DNA of 64,000 bases from Leifsonia aquatica H1aii (GTDB taxonomy: Bacteria; Actinomycetota; Actinomycetes; Actinomycetales; Microbacteriaceae), in NCBI RefSeq assembly GCF_000633535.1, contig NZ_AYMR01000011.1, forward strand, positions 248,001 through 312,000. The letters are read 5' to 3'. A model generated the notes under the pieces. That model was given only the letters and a program-made list of their open reading frames with translations, made no database searches and was not told where the DNA came from. Made by a program: the position numbers and the translations under genes. Below are positions 7,963 to 17,079 of this stretch, piece by piece (the first letter of the stretch is position 1; each line of letters starts with the position of its first letter).

Positions 7963-9846
7963 TCAGGCGCGCGGGAGGTCGCGCAGGCGACGTCCGCGGC
8001 CGAACAGCAGGTAACCGGCGATCAGCAGGCCCAGCGCGATCACGAGGATCGGCGCGGCGACGGCACCGGTCGAGGCGAGAGCGCCGGCCGTCGAGCCGGC
8101 GGCCGTTCCCGTGCCGGCGCCCGATCCGCCCGCAGGCGGCAGTGTGCCGGAGGGCTGGCCGTCCGCGGTGACCTCGAAGGCGAGCACCACGGTCTTGCCG
8201 CTCTGCGCGCCGGTCACCGTGATGGTGTGCGCGCCCAGTTCGGCCGGCGCCACTGCGGCGAGGGTGGCCGCGCCCGCGATGACGTCGGTGCGCGGCAGGG
8301 CGACCGGGTCGGACTGCAGGACCCCGGTGACCTGACGGTCGCCCGCGAATCCCTTGAGCGCGATCGTCAGCGGGTCGCCCGGCTTCACGGTCGTGGCGGG
8401 CAGCGAGACGGCGGCGCCCGCACTCAGCGCGGCGTAGCTGCGCTCGAGCTTCAGTGCGCGCGCGATGGTGAAGAACGTGTCGGTCTGGTCGGTCAGCCCG
8501 ACGACGTCTGCGGCACCCGGGCCGTAGCCCGCGACCCGCAACTGCGAGCCGGTGTGCTGCTGCGAGCCGCCGGCCGCCGCGGTGCCGTAGGCGACCTTCA
8601 TCACCGTGCCGTCGACCGTGGTCAGTGCGGTGCTGAGCGTCGCGGGCGGCGTGCTGTCCACGATCTGGCTGGTGTGCGCGTGGTCAGCCGTGACGATGAC
8701 GAGGGTGTTGCCGTCCTTCTTCGCGAAGGCGAGGGCGGCCTGCACGGCCTCGTCGAGGTCGACGGTCTCGCCGATCTGGCCGCAGGCGTCCGCAGAGTGG
8801 TCGCGCTTGTCGATGCTTGCGCCCTCGACCTGCAGGAAGAACCCGGAGGAGGTCTTGGTGTCGAGCAGCGAGATCGCCTTGTTCGTCAGCGATGCGAGCG
8901 ACAGCTCGGGCGCGAGACGGTCGGCGTTGGGCTGGCAGGTGACCGGCGCCGCATCGGCGCCGCCGACGGTCGCCGTGGTGGCGGCGTACCGGGTCGGGAA
9001 GTTGCCGGGCGTGAAGAGGCCGAGGAGCGGCTTCTGCTGGTCGGCGGCGGTCACGGCGGCGAGGCCCGCGGCGTCGCCGACGACCTGGTAGCCGCGATCC
9101 TTCGCCTGGTCGACGAGCGTCTGGTCCTTCCAGGCACCTGCCTTGGCCTTCTGGCCGAAGGAGGTGGAGCCGCCGCCGAGGGTGACGTCGGCGCGCGCAT
9201 CGAGCAACTGCTCGCTGATCGAGCCGAGGCCGCCGGCCTCCAGCGCGTCCGTGCCGCAGCTGGCACTGTCCGGGCCGTAGCAGGAGCGGGCTCCGACGTG
9301 CGCGACCTGCACGGCCGGCGTCGCGTCCTGGATCTCTGCCGTGCTGACATTGCCGGTGCGCAGGCCGTTGGCGCGGGCGAGCTCGAGGAGGGTGGCCTGC
9401 GGCTTCCCGTCGATGTCGACGGAGACGGCGTTGTCGTAGGTCTTGGTGCCGGTCGCCCAGGCGGTGCCCGTGGCAGCCGAGTCGGGCACGTAGTCCGGCT
9501 TGCCCTTGTTGGGGCCGTCCTTGTACAGGGAGTACGTCGTGTACTGCCCCGTCAGCGGCAGCGCATCGATGCCGGGGAGCATGCCCGCGGCGCCGTACTG
9601 GTAGTTGCGGGCGACGGTGATCTCGCTGTCGCCCATCCCGTCGCCGATGAGCAGGATGACGTTCTTGGCCGGGCCGTTGACGATCGACTGGCGCAGCGCG
9701 GCGGTCGAGTCGTCGGGGTTGCGGGCGGCGCCGCCGTTGTCGGAGGTGGCGGCGAGCGCTGCGGTCGGGAGCAGCGCGGCCGCGAGCACGCCGCCGGCGG
9801 CGACGAGCACGGCCCCGGCGCGGAGCCGGGAACGGAACAGGGACAT
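7963..9846 (-). CDS. phoA: secreted, wall-anchored alkaline phosphatase, 627 aa
   Basis: An extracellular phosphomonoesterase of the PhoA superfamily. A signal peptide covers residues 1-33, ending A-L-A-A. The catalytic domain has the metal site I-G-D-G-M-G-D (from 67), the nucleophile S123 in D-S-A-A-T-G, and later metal ligands in D-K-R-D-H and T-A-D-H-A-H-T. After a C-terminal beta-sandwich-like domain comes a Gly/Thr-rich linker, L-A-S-T-G near residue 590, a membrane segment and a basic tail: a class E sortase-type (LAXTG) cell-wall anchor. The ATG at 9846 is right before the signal peptide. A direct-repeat PHO box lies 44-65 bases upstream, so induction by PhoP under phosphate limitation is likely. 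The sortase is not in this window. Confidence 0.92.
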   Translation of the reverse strand: MSLFRSRLRAGAVLVAAGGVLAAALLPTAALAATSDNGGAARNPDDSTAALRQSIVNGPAKNVILLIGDGMGDSEITVARNYQYGAAGMLPGIDALPLTGQYTTYSLYKDGPNKGKPDYVPDSAATGTAWATGTKTYDNAVSVDIDGKPQATLLELARANGLRTGNVSTAEIQDATPAVQVAHVGARSCYGPDSASCGTDALEAGGLGSISEQLLDARADVTLGGGSTSFGQKAKAGAWKDQTLVDQAKDRGYQVVGDAAGLAAVTAADQQKPLLGLFTPGNFPTRYAATTATVGGADAAPVTCQPNADRLAPELSLASLTNKAISLLDTKTSSGFFLQVEGASIDKRDHSADACGQIGETVDLDEAVQAALAFAKKDGNTLVIVTADHAHTSQIVDSTPPATLSTALTTVDGTVMKVAYGTAAAGGSQQHTGSQLRVAGYGPGAADVVGLTDQTDTFFTIARALKLERSYAALSAGAAVSLPATTVKPGDPLTIALKGFAGDRQVTGVLQSDPVALPRTDVIAGAATLAAVAPAELGAHTITVTGAQSGKTVVLAFEVTADGQPSGTLPPAGGSGAGTGTAAGSTAGALASTGAVAAPILVIALGLLIAGYLLFGRGRRLRDLPRA

Positions 9847-9889
9847 GCGGGAGTCCTTTCGGTCGGTGAGGCCCGACCAGCCCAGCGGC

Positions 9890-9911
9890 CGCACGTGAAC
9901 CGGCCGTGAAC
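9890..9911 (-). promoter_or_regulatory. PHO box upstream of alkaline phosphatase
   Basis: On the minus strand: GTTCACGGCCG followed directly by GTTCACGTGCG, two 11-nt units with identical GTTCAC cores. This is the architecture of PhoP-binding PHO boxes in actinobacteria, and the gene it precedes encodes an alkaline phosphatase, the classic target. Confidence 0.75.
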
Positions 9912-9939
9912 ACCCGGAGGCCGTTATCTGAAAGGTCTC

Positions 9940-10560
9940 TCAGGCGGCCCTGTCGCGGCGCCGGAACGACTTCATCACCGCGGCGATCGGCCCCTGCAGG
10001 AACAGGAGGAACAGCCACCAGATGCCGATGTGCGGGAAGATCACGGCGAGGACCAGTGCGAGAAGCAGCAGGACGTCGGCGGACCATCCGCGTGACGCGT
10101 CCATCTCGTCCTTCGCATCGTCGCGCACGAGCTCCGGGGAGCGCCGGAGGATGATGGCGATGAACTGCATCGACACCGAGGCGAGCAGCATGTTGCCGAT
10201 GTACAGGGCGTAGACCGCGGACTGGCCGGACTGGCTCGCGGCGAGCACGTTCGTGGTGAACGGCATGACCACGATCGTCGCCAGCCAGACGAAGTTCAGC
10301 CAGATGATCCGGACGTCGTAGTTGACGACCCACTCGAAGATGCGGTGATGGGTGATCCAGAACCGTGCGATCACGAGGAACGAGACCCCGAAGGCGATCA
10401 GCTCCCAGAAGTTGTCGTGGAGCCAGGCTCCGATGTCCTTCGCCGCGGCATCCGCCTGGTCGACCAACGGCAGGATGAGCAGCGTGATCGCGATCGCGAC
10501 CGTCGCATCCGAGAAGTTGACGAGCCGATCCAGTCCGCGCTCGGTCCTCACCACTGCCAT
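9940..10560 (-). CDS. TMEM175-family (DUF1211) potassium channel, 206 aa
   Basis: The N-terminus carries the family hallmark: R-L-V-N-F-S-D-A-T-V-A-I-A-I-T-L-L, i.e. FSD followed by a hydrophobic helix with T, at residues about 8-24. Six hydrophobic segments follow, as in bacterial TMEM175 proteins, which form tetrameric leak channels for K+. The start at 10560 places the motif at the correct distance from the N-terminus; the upstream ribosome binding site is weak. It is tail-to-head with the response regulator gene (4-base gap) but is oriented the same way, so it may be the last gene of that operon. Confidence 0.85.
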   Translation of the reverse strand: MAVVRTERGLDRLVNFSDATVAIAITLLILPLVDQADAAAKDIGAWLHDNFWELIAFGVSFLVIARFWITHHRIFEWVVNYDVRIIWLNFVWLATIVVMPFTTNVLAASQSGQSAVYALYIGNMLLASVSMQFIAIILRRSPELVRDDAKDEMDASRGWSADVLLLLALVLAVIFPHIGIWWLFLLFLQGPIAAVMKSFRRRDRAA

Positions 10561-10564
10561 GGGC

Positions 10565-11203
10565 TCATTCTGGCGCGTCGGCGAGCAGTCCGAGCTCCAG
10601 GGCACGCCGCACGGCAGAGGTCCGATCGGAGGCGCCCAGCTTCTCGTACGCCCGGCTCAGATACGTCTTCACGGTCGCCTCGCCGATGAAGAGCTCCGCG
10701 CCGATCGCCGCGTTGGTGCGTCCGTCGGCGGCCAGGCGCAGCACCTTCACCTCCTGCGGCGAGAGCGCCGGAGCCGGCTGCCCGCCGCCGCGCAGCCTCC
10801 CCAGCAGGGCTGTCGCGGCCGAGGTCGCGAGCACCGTCTCGCCGGCCGCGGCGGCGCGGACGGAACGGGCCAGCTCGGTCGGGGCGATGTCTTTCAGCAG
10901 GTAGCCGCTCGCGCCCGCCTCGATCGCGCGCAGGATGTCCTGATCGGTCTCGTAGGTGGTGAGCACGACGACACGGGTGCCGGGATGCGACGCCGTGATC
11001 GTGCGGGTCGCCGCCACACCGTCGCCGCCGGGCATCCGCAGGTCCATGAGGACGAGGTCGGGGCGCAGCACGGACACGAGGTCGACCGCCTCCGGTCCGC
11101 TCGCGGCCTGCCCGACCACGTCGATGTCGTCGTAGCCGGTCAGCATGCCGCGGATGCCTTCGCGCACGACGGGGTGGTCGTCGGCCAGGACGATGCGGAT
11201 CAT
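10565..11203 (-). CDS. LuxR/NarL-type response regulator, 212 aa
   Basis: Receiver domain at residues 2-118 with the acidic pocket D8-D9, the phospho-acceptor D54 (V-L-M-D-L-R-M-P) and the switch T/K residues (V-L-T-T-Y, L-L-K-D), then a LuxR-type helix-turn-helix at about 148-205 (L-S-P-Q-E-V-K-V-L-R-L-A-A-D-G-R-T-N-A-A-I). Its ATG overlaps the stop of the upstream kinase gene (ATGA), so the two are translationally coupled and form a pair. Probably controls the adjacent exporter operon. Confidence 0.93.
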   Translation of the reverse strand: MIRIVLADDHPVVREGIRGMLTGYDDIDVVGQAASGPEAVDLVSVLRPDLVLMDLRMPGGDGVAATRTITASHPGTRVVVLTTYETDQDILRAIEAGASGYLLKDIAPTELARSVRAAAAGETVLATSAATALLGRLRGGGQPAPALSPQEVKVLRLAADGRTNAAIGAELFIGEATVKTYLSRAYEKLGASDRTSAVRRALELGLLADAPE

Positions 11204-12435
11204 GCGGGCTCCTCGGTGGTCGCGGGGGCGATGGCATCGGACCACGCATCGGCGGGCGGGGCGGGCAGCTCGACGGTGATCCCCGTGCCCGCGCCCGGTG
11301 CCGAGTCGACGGCGAACGTGCCGCCGGCCTCCCTGACACGGGCGGCCATCCCGTCCAGGCCGTAGCCGTCGTGGGGGGAGGCGGTGTCGAACCCGGTGCC
11401 GTCGTCGGTCACCCGCAGGCGCACGGCGATGGGCAGGTAGGCGACCTCGACGTCCACGGTGCGCGCGTCCGCGTGCTTGCGGACGTTCGAGAGCGACTCC
11501 TGCAGCACCCGGAGGGCCACGACGTCGACGGCGGGCGGGGCAGGACGGGCCGAGCCGTCCACGACGAATCCCGCGCCGACGCCGGCTTCCTCGGCGAAGC
11601 GCGCGACGACGCGCTCCAGCACCTCGGGCAGCGGTGAGCCGTTCAGCCGTCCGGGGGTCATGGCCGCGATGATGCGGCGGGACTCCTGGAGGTTCTCCTG
11701 CGCGGTCTCCGTCATCAGCTCCACATGACGGCGCGCGGCCGCCGGGTTCGCCTCCAGCTCGCCCTGCACGGCGTGGCCGAGGGTGACGATGCTGGTGAAG
11801 CCCTGCGCGAGGGTGTCGTGCATCTCGCGCGCGATCCGCTCGCGCTCGGCCGCCGCGCCCTGCTGCTCGGAGAGCTGGGCGATCTCGTGCTGCTGCTGCC
11901 GCAGCCGGTCGATGAGCCGCCCGCGCTCGGCGCTCTGCTTGCTGACGGCCGCGACGCGGTGACCGAAGAAGATCGAGAACGCGATGACGAGCAGCGTCAT
12001 CCCGGCGACATCGACGAGCGAGGCGGGCGTGATGTCGCCGATCGCCCACCGCACCACCACCCCGCCCGCGTTGACCAGCACGATCGCGCCGGCGGCGGGG
12101 AGCAGCGACAGCAGCAGGAAGAACTGCGGGGACAGCACGAACAGGGCGACATTCACCCAGTCGTTGAGCGAGAGCGCGATCAGGTAGCCGACGGCCGCGA
12201 CGACACAGTAGACGATCGACCGGGCCGAGTCGTCCGGGACGGATCCCCGTCGCACGAGCAGCCAGAACAGAGGCAGCAGCGCGAGCACGATCACCGCCGC
12301 CACGATCGACTTCGCGACGCCCGTGTACGGGTTGGCCAGGATGATCACGACGGTGGCGACGGTGGCCGCGGCGGAGTAGCCGAGCCAGGCCCGGAACTCG
12401 AGGAATTCGCTGTCGGTGCTGCGCTGCTGGTGCAC
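11200..12435 (-). CDS. sensor histidine kinase, HisKA_3 type, 411 aa
   Basis: Five to six membrane segments in residues 20-165 form the sensor part without a large extracellular loop; a coiled-coil linker (Q-Q-Q-H-E-I-A-Q-L) leads to the HisKA_3 dimerisation domain with phospho-acceptor H206 in A-R-E-M-H-D-T-L-A-Q-G, then an HATPase domain with N-box (L-S-N-V-R-K-H-A) and G boxes (D-D-G-T-G-F, G-Y-G-L-D-G-M). The GTG at 12435 is chosen because it lies two bases after the exporter stop and right before the first membrane segment. Second gene of the exporter-kinase-regulator operon. Confidence 0.9.
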   Translation of the reverse strand: MHQQRSTDSEFLEFRAWLGYSAAATVATVVIILANPYTGVAKSIVAAVIVLALLPLFWLLVRRGSVPDDSARSIVYCVVAAVGYLIALSLNDWVNVALFVLSPQFFLLLSLLPAAGAIVLVNAGGVVVRWAIGDITPASLVDVAGMTLLVIAFSIFFGHRVAAVSKQSAERGRLIDRLRQQQHEIAQLSEQQGAAAERERIAREMHDTLAQGFTSIVTLGHAVQGELEANPAAARRHVELMTETAQENLQESRRIIAAMTPGRLNGSPLPEVLERVVARFAEEAGVGAGFVVDGSARPAPPAVDVVALRVLQESLSNVRKHADARTVDVEVAYLPIAVRLRVTDDGTGFDTASPHDGYGLDGMAARVREAGGTFAVDSAPGAGTGITVELPAPPADAWSDAIAPATTEEPA

Positions 12436-12437
12436 GG

Positions 12438-14015
12438 TCAGACTGTAGTCGCCGGCACGGCCTCGGTGCGTGAGGCCTCGGCGACCGACGTGCGGCCGGC
12501 CGGGTAGAAGACCCCGATCACGGCGACGACGAGCATCGCGCCGGCCATCCCCCAGAACGCCCACTGCACCGCCCCGGCGTAGTCCGAGGCGACCGCGTGC
12601 ATGATCTGGTCGCGGACGGCCGTGGGCAGCGTCGCGAGCGAGCCGCCGTCGCCCGAGGCTCCGCTGATCCGGTCGACCGCGCTCTGGGCGTCCGCCGCTG
12701 TCCCGCCGATCTTCTCGAACGAGGTGGTGAGCAGATCGGTGAGCCGGGAGGTGACGATCGTCGTGAAGACGGCCAGGCCGAGGGCGCCGCCGAAGTTCTT
12801 CATGGTCTGCGAGATCGCGGTCACCTCGCCGTAGCTGGCGCCGATCGCCCGGTTGACGGCGTCGGTCGAGACCGCGGAGAACATCAGGCCGATGCCGGCT
12901 CCGGCGACGAGGATCGGCCAGGTCTGCTGGTTGAAGAACGCCTCGGCGTCGAAGTTCAGGTCCGTCGCCTTCAGCGCCAGCCAGGCGAACCCGACGGCGC
13001 CGACCAGGCCGCCGACGAGGACCACGCCGCGCGCGCCGTCTTTGTCGAACCGCACCGAGCCGATGCGGCTGGCGACGACGAAGCCGATGAAGAACTTGAG
13101 GAAGAGGACGCCGGTGAGACCGGCCGAGAGCCCGAGGGACACCTGGCCGTAGACGCTGAGGAAGAAGAAGGTCGCGATGAAGGCCACCGACGAGAACAGG
13201 GTGGCGAGGGTGGAGAGCGTGAACCCGCGGTCGCGGAAGGCCGCCAGCTGCACGAGCGGCTGTGCCGTGCGGCGCTGGAGCAGCACGAACACCACGAGGA
13301 GCGCGACGCCGGCGACGAGCGAGCCGATCACGGCCGCGTTCGCCCAGCCCCACGGACTCGCCTGCTGCAGGCCGAAGACGATGAGCCCCATCCCGGCGGC
13401 GACGACCAGCGCCCCGAACCAGTCGATGCGCTCGCGACGCGACGCCGACGGGCGGGCCGCGATGGCGACGATGACGAACGCGGCGATCGCGATCGGCACG
13501 TTCACCCAGAAGATGGCGCGCCACGTCCACTGCGTCAGGTAGCCGCCGGCGATCGGCCCGAGGGCGGTCATCGCACCCGTGATGGCGAAGAAGATCGCCA
13601 TGGCGCGGCCGCGGCTCTCGCGGGCGAAGCCCTCGACCACGATGCCGATCGCGGCGGGGAACATGATCGCGCCGCTGATGCCCTGGAGAGCGCGGGCGGC
13701 GACCAGCCACGGTTCCGCGAGGTCGCCGGTCGGTGCCAGGCCGCACAGCAGCGAAGTGACACCGAAGCCGGCGATGCCGATCAGGGCCATCCGCTTGTGG
13801 CCGACCACGTCGGCGATCCGGCCGCCGAGCAGGAAGAACGCCGCCGTGGTGAGCAGGTAGACGTTGACCGCCCACTGCATCCCGTCGTGGCTGAGCCCGA
13901 GGTTCTGCTGGATGGTGGGCGCGGAGAGGGCGACGATCGTCTGGTCGATCGTCGTCATCGAGACGGCGAGGATGAGGCCGGCGAGCGCCAGCCGCGACGA
14001 GGAGGAGGTCTTCAT
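12438..14015 (-). CDS. MFS transporter, DHA2 (14-TM, EmrB/QacA) family, 525 aa
   Basis: A proton-driven drug exporter. Fourteen hydrophobic segments, the family motif T-T-I-D-Q-T-I-V-A-L-S-A-P-T-I in TM1 (residues about 20-34), motif A (G-G-R-I-A-D-V-V-G-H-K-R) after TM2 and a long soluble loop near residue 420-475 that is typical of DHA2 proteins. The ATG at 14015 is preceded by a short non-coding stretch and matches the expected N-terminus. It heads an operon with a histidine kinase (gap 2 bases) and a LuxR-type regulator, suggesting the exporter is controlled by that two-component system. Confidence 0.9.
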   Translation of the reverse strand: MKTSSSSRLALAGLILAVSMTTIDQTIVALSAPTIQQNLGLSHDGMQWAVNVYLLTTAAFFLLGGRIADVVGHKRMALIGIAGFGVTSLLCGLAPTGDLAEPWLVAARALQGISGAIMFPAAIGIVVEGFARESRGRAMAIFFAITGAMTALGPIAGGYLTQWTWRAIFWVNVPIAIAAFVIVAIAARPSASRRERIDWFGALVVAAGMGLIVFGLQQASPWGWANAAVIGSLVAGVALLVVFVLLQRRTAQPLVQLAAFRDRGFTLSTLATLFSSVAFIATFFFLSVYGQVSLGLSAGLTGVLFLKFFIGFVVASRIGSVRFDKDGARGVVLVGGLVGAVGFAWLALKATDLNFDAEAFFNQQTWPILVAGAGIGLMFSAVSTDAVNRAIGASYGEVTAISQTMKNFGGALGLAVFTTIVTSRLTDLLTTSFEKIGGTAADAQSAVDRISGASGDGGSLATLPTAVRDQIMHAVASDYAGAVQWAFWGMAGAMLVVAVIGVFYPAGRTSVAEASRTEAVPATTV

Positions 14016-14107
14016 GCTCCCAGCCTCGCGATCGGCGGCCGCGCGCGGCACCGGCGCCCGGTGGTCACCCGTGTCCACCGATCGGTGGACACGGGCGACG
14101 GGCGCGG

Positions 14108-14692
14108 TCAGGACAGGGCGGCGACGAGCTCGTCGATGGTGACGACGGCGGCCTGCTGGTTGGGGTAGACCTTCTCGGTCAGGACCCGGTGGACGTCCGG
14201 GTCGCGGTCGAACGTGCCGTCGGAGAGCACGACGAGGCGGTAGTCCTTGTCCACAGCGTCGCGGGCGGTCGACAGCACGACACCGCTGGTGGAGATGCCC
14301 GCGAGGACGAGGGTGTCGATTCCCCGCGCCTGCAGCTGCTCGTGCAGGTCCGTCGTGCTGAAGGCGCCGTAGCGCGACTTGCGCACCACGATCTCCCCGT
14401 CGGCGGGTGCGATGCGCGGGTCGACCGACACGGCCGGGTGATCGGGGCCGATCTCGTGCACGCGTTCGGCGGCGGCGGCGAAGCGGGAGTGCGCCGGCAC
14501 GTGCGCGGCGTCCTCCTCCGAGAGGGCCACACGAACGTAGCCGATGGTGGCGCCGGAGGCACGAGCCGCCTCCCGCGCGCGCCGCAGTTCGGCGAGGAAG
14601 GCGTCGGCGTCGGGGAGGGAGGCGAGGATGGAGGGCTGCAGGTCCATGAGGAGCAGCGCGGTACGGGACGGGTCCAGGGCGAGATCGTTCAC
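14108..14692 (-). CDS. isochorismatase-fold protein lacking the catalytic cysteine, 194 aa
   Basis: Isochorismatase-like hydrolase fold: D17 in L-L-L-M-D-L-Q-P and K105 in V-V-R-K-S-R-Y-G-A-F are the first two members of the usual Asp-Lys-Cys triad. The position of the nucleophilic cysteine (normally A-G-x-x-T-N-x-C-V) reads A-G-I-S-T-S-G-V-V-L-S-T-A-R, with V138 in its place, so it cannot act as a cysteine hydrolase. This resembles isochorismatase-type enzymes, which do not need the cysteine, or a binding protein. The GTG at 14692 follows a GAGG about twelve bases upstream. It is divergent from the sugar ABC transporter operon, sharing its 115-bp regulatory gap. Confidence 0.75.
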   Translation of the reverse strand: MNDLALDPSRTALLLMDLQPSILASLPDADAFLAELRRAREAARASGATIGYVRVALSEEDAAHVPAHSRFAAAAERVHEIGPDHPAVSVDPRIAPADGEIVVRKSRYGAFSTTDLHEQLQARGIDTLVLAGISTSGVVLSTARDAVDKDYRLVVLSDGTFDRDPDVHRVLTEKVYPNQQAAVVTIDELVAALS

Positions 14693-14733
14693 ATATATAA
14701 ACTACCTCGTCTCGCTTGGAATCCGCGGAAGGC

Positions 14734-14762
14734 TTGCATCGCTTGGCTGCCTACTGTATACA
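14734..14762 (+). promoter_or_regulatory. sigma-70-type promoter of the sugar ABC transporter operon
   Basis: TTGCAT (14734-14739), a 17-base spacer, and TATACA (14757-14762). The -10 box lies inside the palindromic operator at 14754-14770, so a bound repressor would block RNA polymerase directly. The transporter start codon follows at 14808. Confidence 0.6.
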
Positions 14763-14770
14763 GAATACAG
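14754..14770. promoter_or_regulatory. GntR-family operator (copy 1)
   Basis: CTGTATACAGAATACAG: perfect 6-bp arms CTGTAT and ATACAG around 5 bases. An identical 17-mer occurs at 21679-21695 in front of the GH42 gene, next to the gntR gene. Operators of FCD-type GntR repressors are palindromes of this size. Confidence 0.8.
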
Positions 14771-14807
14771 ACCATCACAGCAGAGACTCTCAAGGAACGA
14801 GGTACTC

Positions 14808-16103
14808 ATGTCTCGCGTCGACTCAAAGGTGAGAAGGGCGCTGGCCATCACGGCGGCCGCCGCACTGGCCCTCAGCATGGCGGCGTGCTCCGGATCGGGC
14901 GGAGGCGGCACCAAGACCGTCGTCTGGTCCACCTGGGGCACCCCCGAGGAACTGACCAGGTACAAGGAATTCGACACCCAGTTCATGAAGCAGCACCCCG
15001 ACATCAAGGTCGTGCTCCAGCCGGTCGCCGACTACGGCGACTACCACACGAAGCTCCTCGCGCAGCTGGCCTCCGGCACCGCCCCCGACGTGTTCTACAT
15101 CGGCGACGACAAGATCGGCCAGTTCGTGAACTCCAAGGCGCTCATGCCACTGACGTCGCTCATGAACTCGTCGGCGAGCAAGACCAAGCCCGAGGACTTC
15201 GCGCAGGGCCTGTTCGGCGCCACGAAGAAGGGCGACGAGATCTACGCGGCGCCCAACGACTCCAACCCCGACGCCCTCTGGTACGACAAGGAGGCGCTGA
15301 AGAAGGCCGGCGTCACCGAGGACCCGGCGACGCTCGCCGCCGAGGGCAAGTGGACGACCGAGGCGTTCCTCGACATGAACGCCAAGCTCCACGACGCGGG
15401 CCTCACCGGCTCGATGTTCTGGAACTACTGGTCCACCCACTACAGCTGGATCTCCTCCCAGGGCGGCAAGGCGTTCGACGACTCCGGGAAGTTCGTCGCC
15501 AACACCGACCCGACCAGCGTGAAGGCGATGGACGTACTGGCCAAGAACTTCCAGGACGGCACCTTCGTCGTCGCCGACACCCTCCCGGAGGGCGCGGGCG
15601 CGGACAGCGTGTTCGTCACGCACAAGGCGGGCTTCTTCATCCAGGGCCGCTACACGATCGGCACGGTGAAGGCCGCGGGCGACCCCGAGAACTACGACGT
15701 GGCGCCCTGGCCGACCCCGAGCGGCAAGGCCGCGCCCACCGGCGTCGCGGTCAGCTACCTCGCCATCAACGCGAAGACCAAGAACACGGACGCCGCCTTC
15801 GAGTTCTGGACGAACTTCCTCTCGGCCCAGGGCCAGACCTTCCGGCTCAAGGGCGGCGGCAATGCCGTCCCGTCGATCTCGGGCGCCGACTCGGTGGTGC
15901 TGGACGGCTACCCCGCCCACGCCCAGACCCTGCTCGACATGCGCGACATCGGCTTCGAGGACAACGCCACCGAGGCGTCCGTCCCCGGCCTCTCGAGCGA
16001 CATCAGCGACAAGATGCTCGCGCTCTACCAGGGCAAGGCCTCCACCAAGGAGACCCTCGACGAGGTCGCGAAGATGATCGCCGACAAGACCGGCGGCAAG
16101 TGA
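14808..16103 (+). CDS. sugar ABC transporter substrate-binding lipoprotein, 431 aa
   Basis: Extracellular solute-binding protein of family 1. An N-terminal signal peptide ends in a lipobox (L-S-M-A-A-C, lipidated C27) followed by a Gly/Ser linker. The mature protein shows the two-domain periplasmic-binding fold with aromatic residues suited to stacking on sugars (W-N-Y-W-S-T-H-Y, residues about 200-210). The ATG at 14808 is preceded by AAGGA. It heads an operon with two permeases and a GH63-like hydrolase; no ATPase is encoded, so a shared MsiK-type ATPase is probably used. The operator upstream links it to the GH42/gcvP locus. Confidence 0.92.
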   Translation: MSRVDSKVRRALAITAAAALALSMAACSGSGGGGTKTVVWSTWGTPEELTRYKEFDTQFMKQHPDIKVVLQPVADYGDYHTKLLAQLASGTAPDVFYIGDDKIGQFVNSKALMPLTSLMNSSASKTKPEDFAQGLFGATKKGDEIYAAPNDSNPDALWYDKEALKKAGVTEDPATLAAEGKWTTEAFLDMNAKLHDAGLTGSMFWNYWSTHYSWISSQGGKAFDDSGKFVANTDPTSVKAMDVLAKNFQDGTFVVADTLPEGAGADSVFVTHKAGFFIQGRYTIGTVKAAGDPENYDVAPWPTPSGKAAPTGVAVSYLAINAKTKNTDAAFEFWTNFLSAQGQTFRLKGGGNAVPSISGADSVVLDGYPAHAQTLLDMRDIGFEDNATEASVPGLSSDISDKMLALYQGKASTKETLDEVAKMIADKTGGK

Positions 16104-16113
16104 GGCATCGAGC

Positions 16114-17079
16114 GTGAGCGCAGTCAGGGAAGCACTGGTCGCCCCCGAGGCCGACACCCCTCCCGCGACGCCGGGCGGGCTCCGCAAGGAGTCCGCCTGG
16201 CGGCGTCGCGACCGCCGGTGGGGCTACGTGTTCGTCGGGCCCCAGCTGTTCGGGATGGCCCTCTTCGTCGTCGTGCCGTTCATCGCGAGCCTCGTGCTGG
16301 CGTTCGCGCAGTGGGACGGCCTCAACGACCTCAGCTGGGTCGGCTTCGACAACTTCCGCACCGAGCTGAGCGACCCGCTGTTCGGTCGTTCGATCGTCAA
16401 CACCCTGCTCATCGCCCTCATCACCGTGCCGATCGGCCTCGCCCTGGCCGTGGTGCTGGCGGTCGCGCTGGAGAAGCTGAAGACACGCACGCTCTACCTC
16501 ATCCTGTTCTTCGCGCCCGTCGTCACCTCGTCGGTCGCCGTCGCGATGATCTGGCAGCAGCTGTTCCGCAAGGACGGCGTGCTCAGCGGGTTCATCGCGA
16601 ACGTGTTCCACATCGCCCCGCCGGACTGGCTCGGCGACCCGCACCTCGCGCTCATCGCCGTCTGCATCGTGACCATCTGGTCCTCCGTAGGCCTGAACGT
16701 GATCATCTTCCTGGCCGGTCTGCAGAACATCTCGCCGGCCGTGATCGAGGCGGCCCGGCTCGACGGCGCGGGCGCGATCACCCTGTTCTTCCGGGTGCGG
16801 CTGCCGCTGCTGTCGCCGATCATCTTCTTCTCGACGGTCATCGCGTTCATCAGCTCGCTGCAGACGTTCGACACCGTGTTCATCCTCACCGCGAACGCGG
16901 GACCGGACAACGCGACCCGCACGATCGTCTACCACATCTACGATCTGGGCTTCGGCAAGTTCCAGTTCGGCCCGGCCAGCGCCGCGTCGATCATCCTGCT
17001 GATCATCACCCTCGTGATCACGGGCATCCAGTTCGCCGCCCAGAAGAAGTTCGTCCACTACGAGGATGATGCCGCATGA
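16114..17079 (+). CDS. sugar ABC transporter permease, MalF/UgpA type, 321 aa
   Basis: Six membrane segments and the ATPase-contact EAA loop (E-A-A-R-L-D-G-A-G-A-I-T-L-F-F, residues about 211-225) identify a carbohydrate importer permease of the CUT1 type. It has a 36-residue cytoplasmic N-terminal tail. GTG at 16114, ten bases after the binding-protein stop; the end overlaps the next permease gene (ATGA), showing translational coupling. Confidence 0.93.
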   Translation: MSAVREALVAPEADTPPATPGGLRKESAWRRRDRRWGYVFVGPQLFGMALFVVVPFIASLVLAFAQWDGLNDLSWVGFDNFRTELSDPLFGRSIVNTLLIALITVPIGLALAVVLAVALEKLKTRTLYLILFFAPVVTSSVAVAMIWQQLFRKDGVLSGFIANVFHIAPPDWLGDPHLALIAVCIVTIWSSVGLNVIIFLAGLQNISPAVIEAARLDGAGAITLFFRVRLPLLSPIIFFSTVIAFISSLQTFDTVFILTANAGPDNATRTIVYHIYDLGFGKFQFGPASAASIILLIITLVITGIQFAAQKKFVHYEDDAA

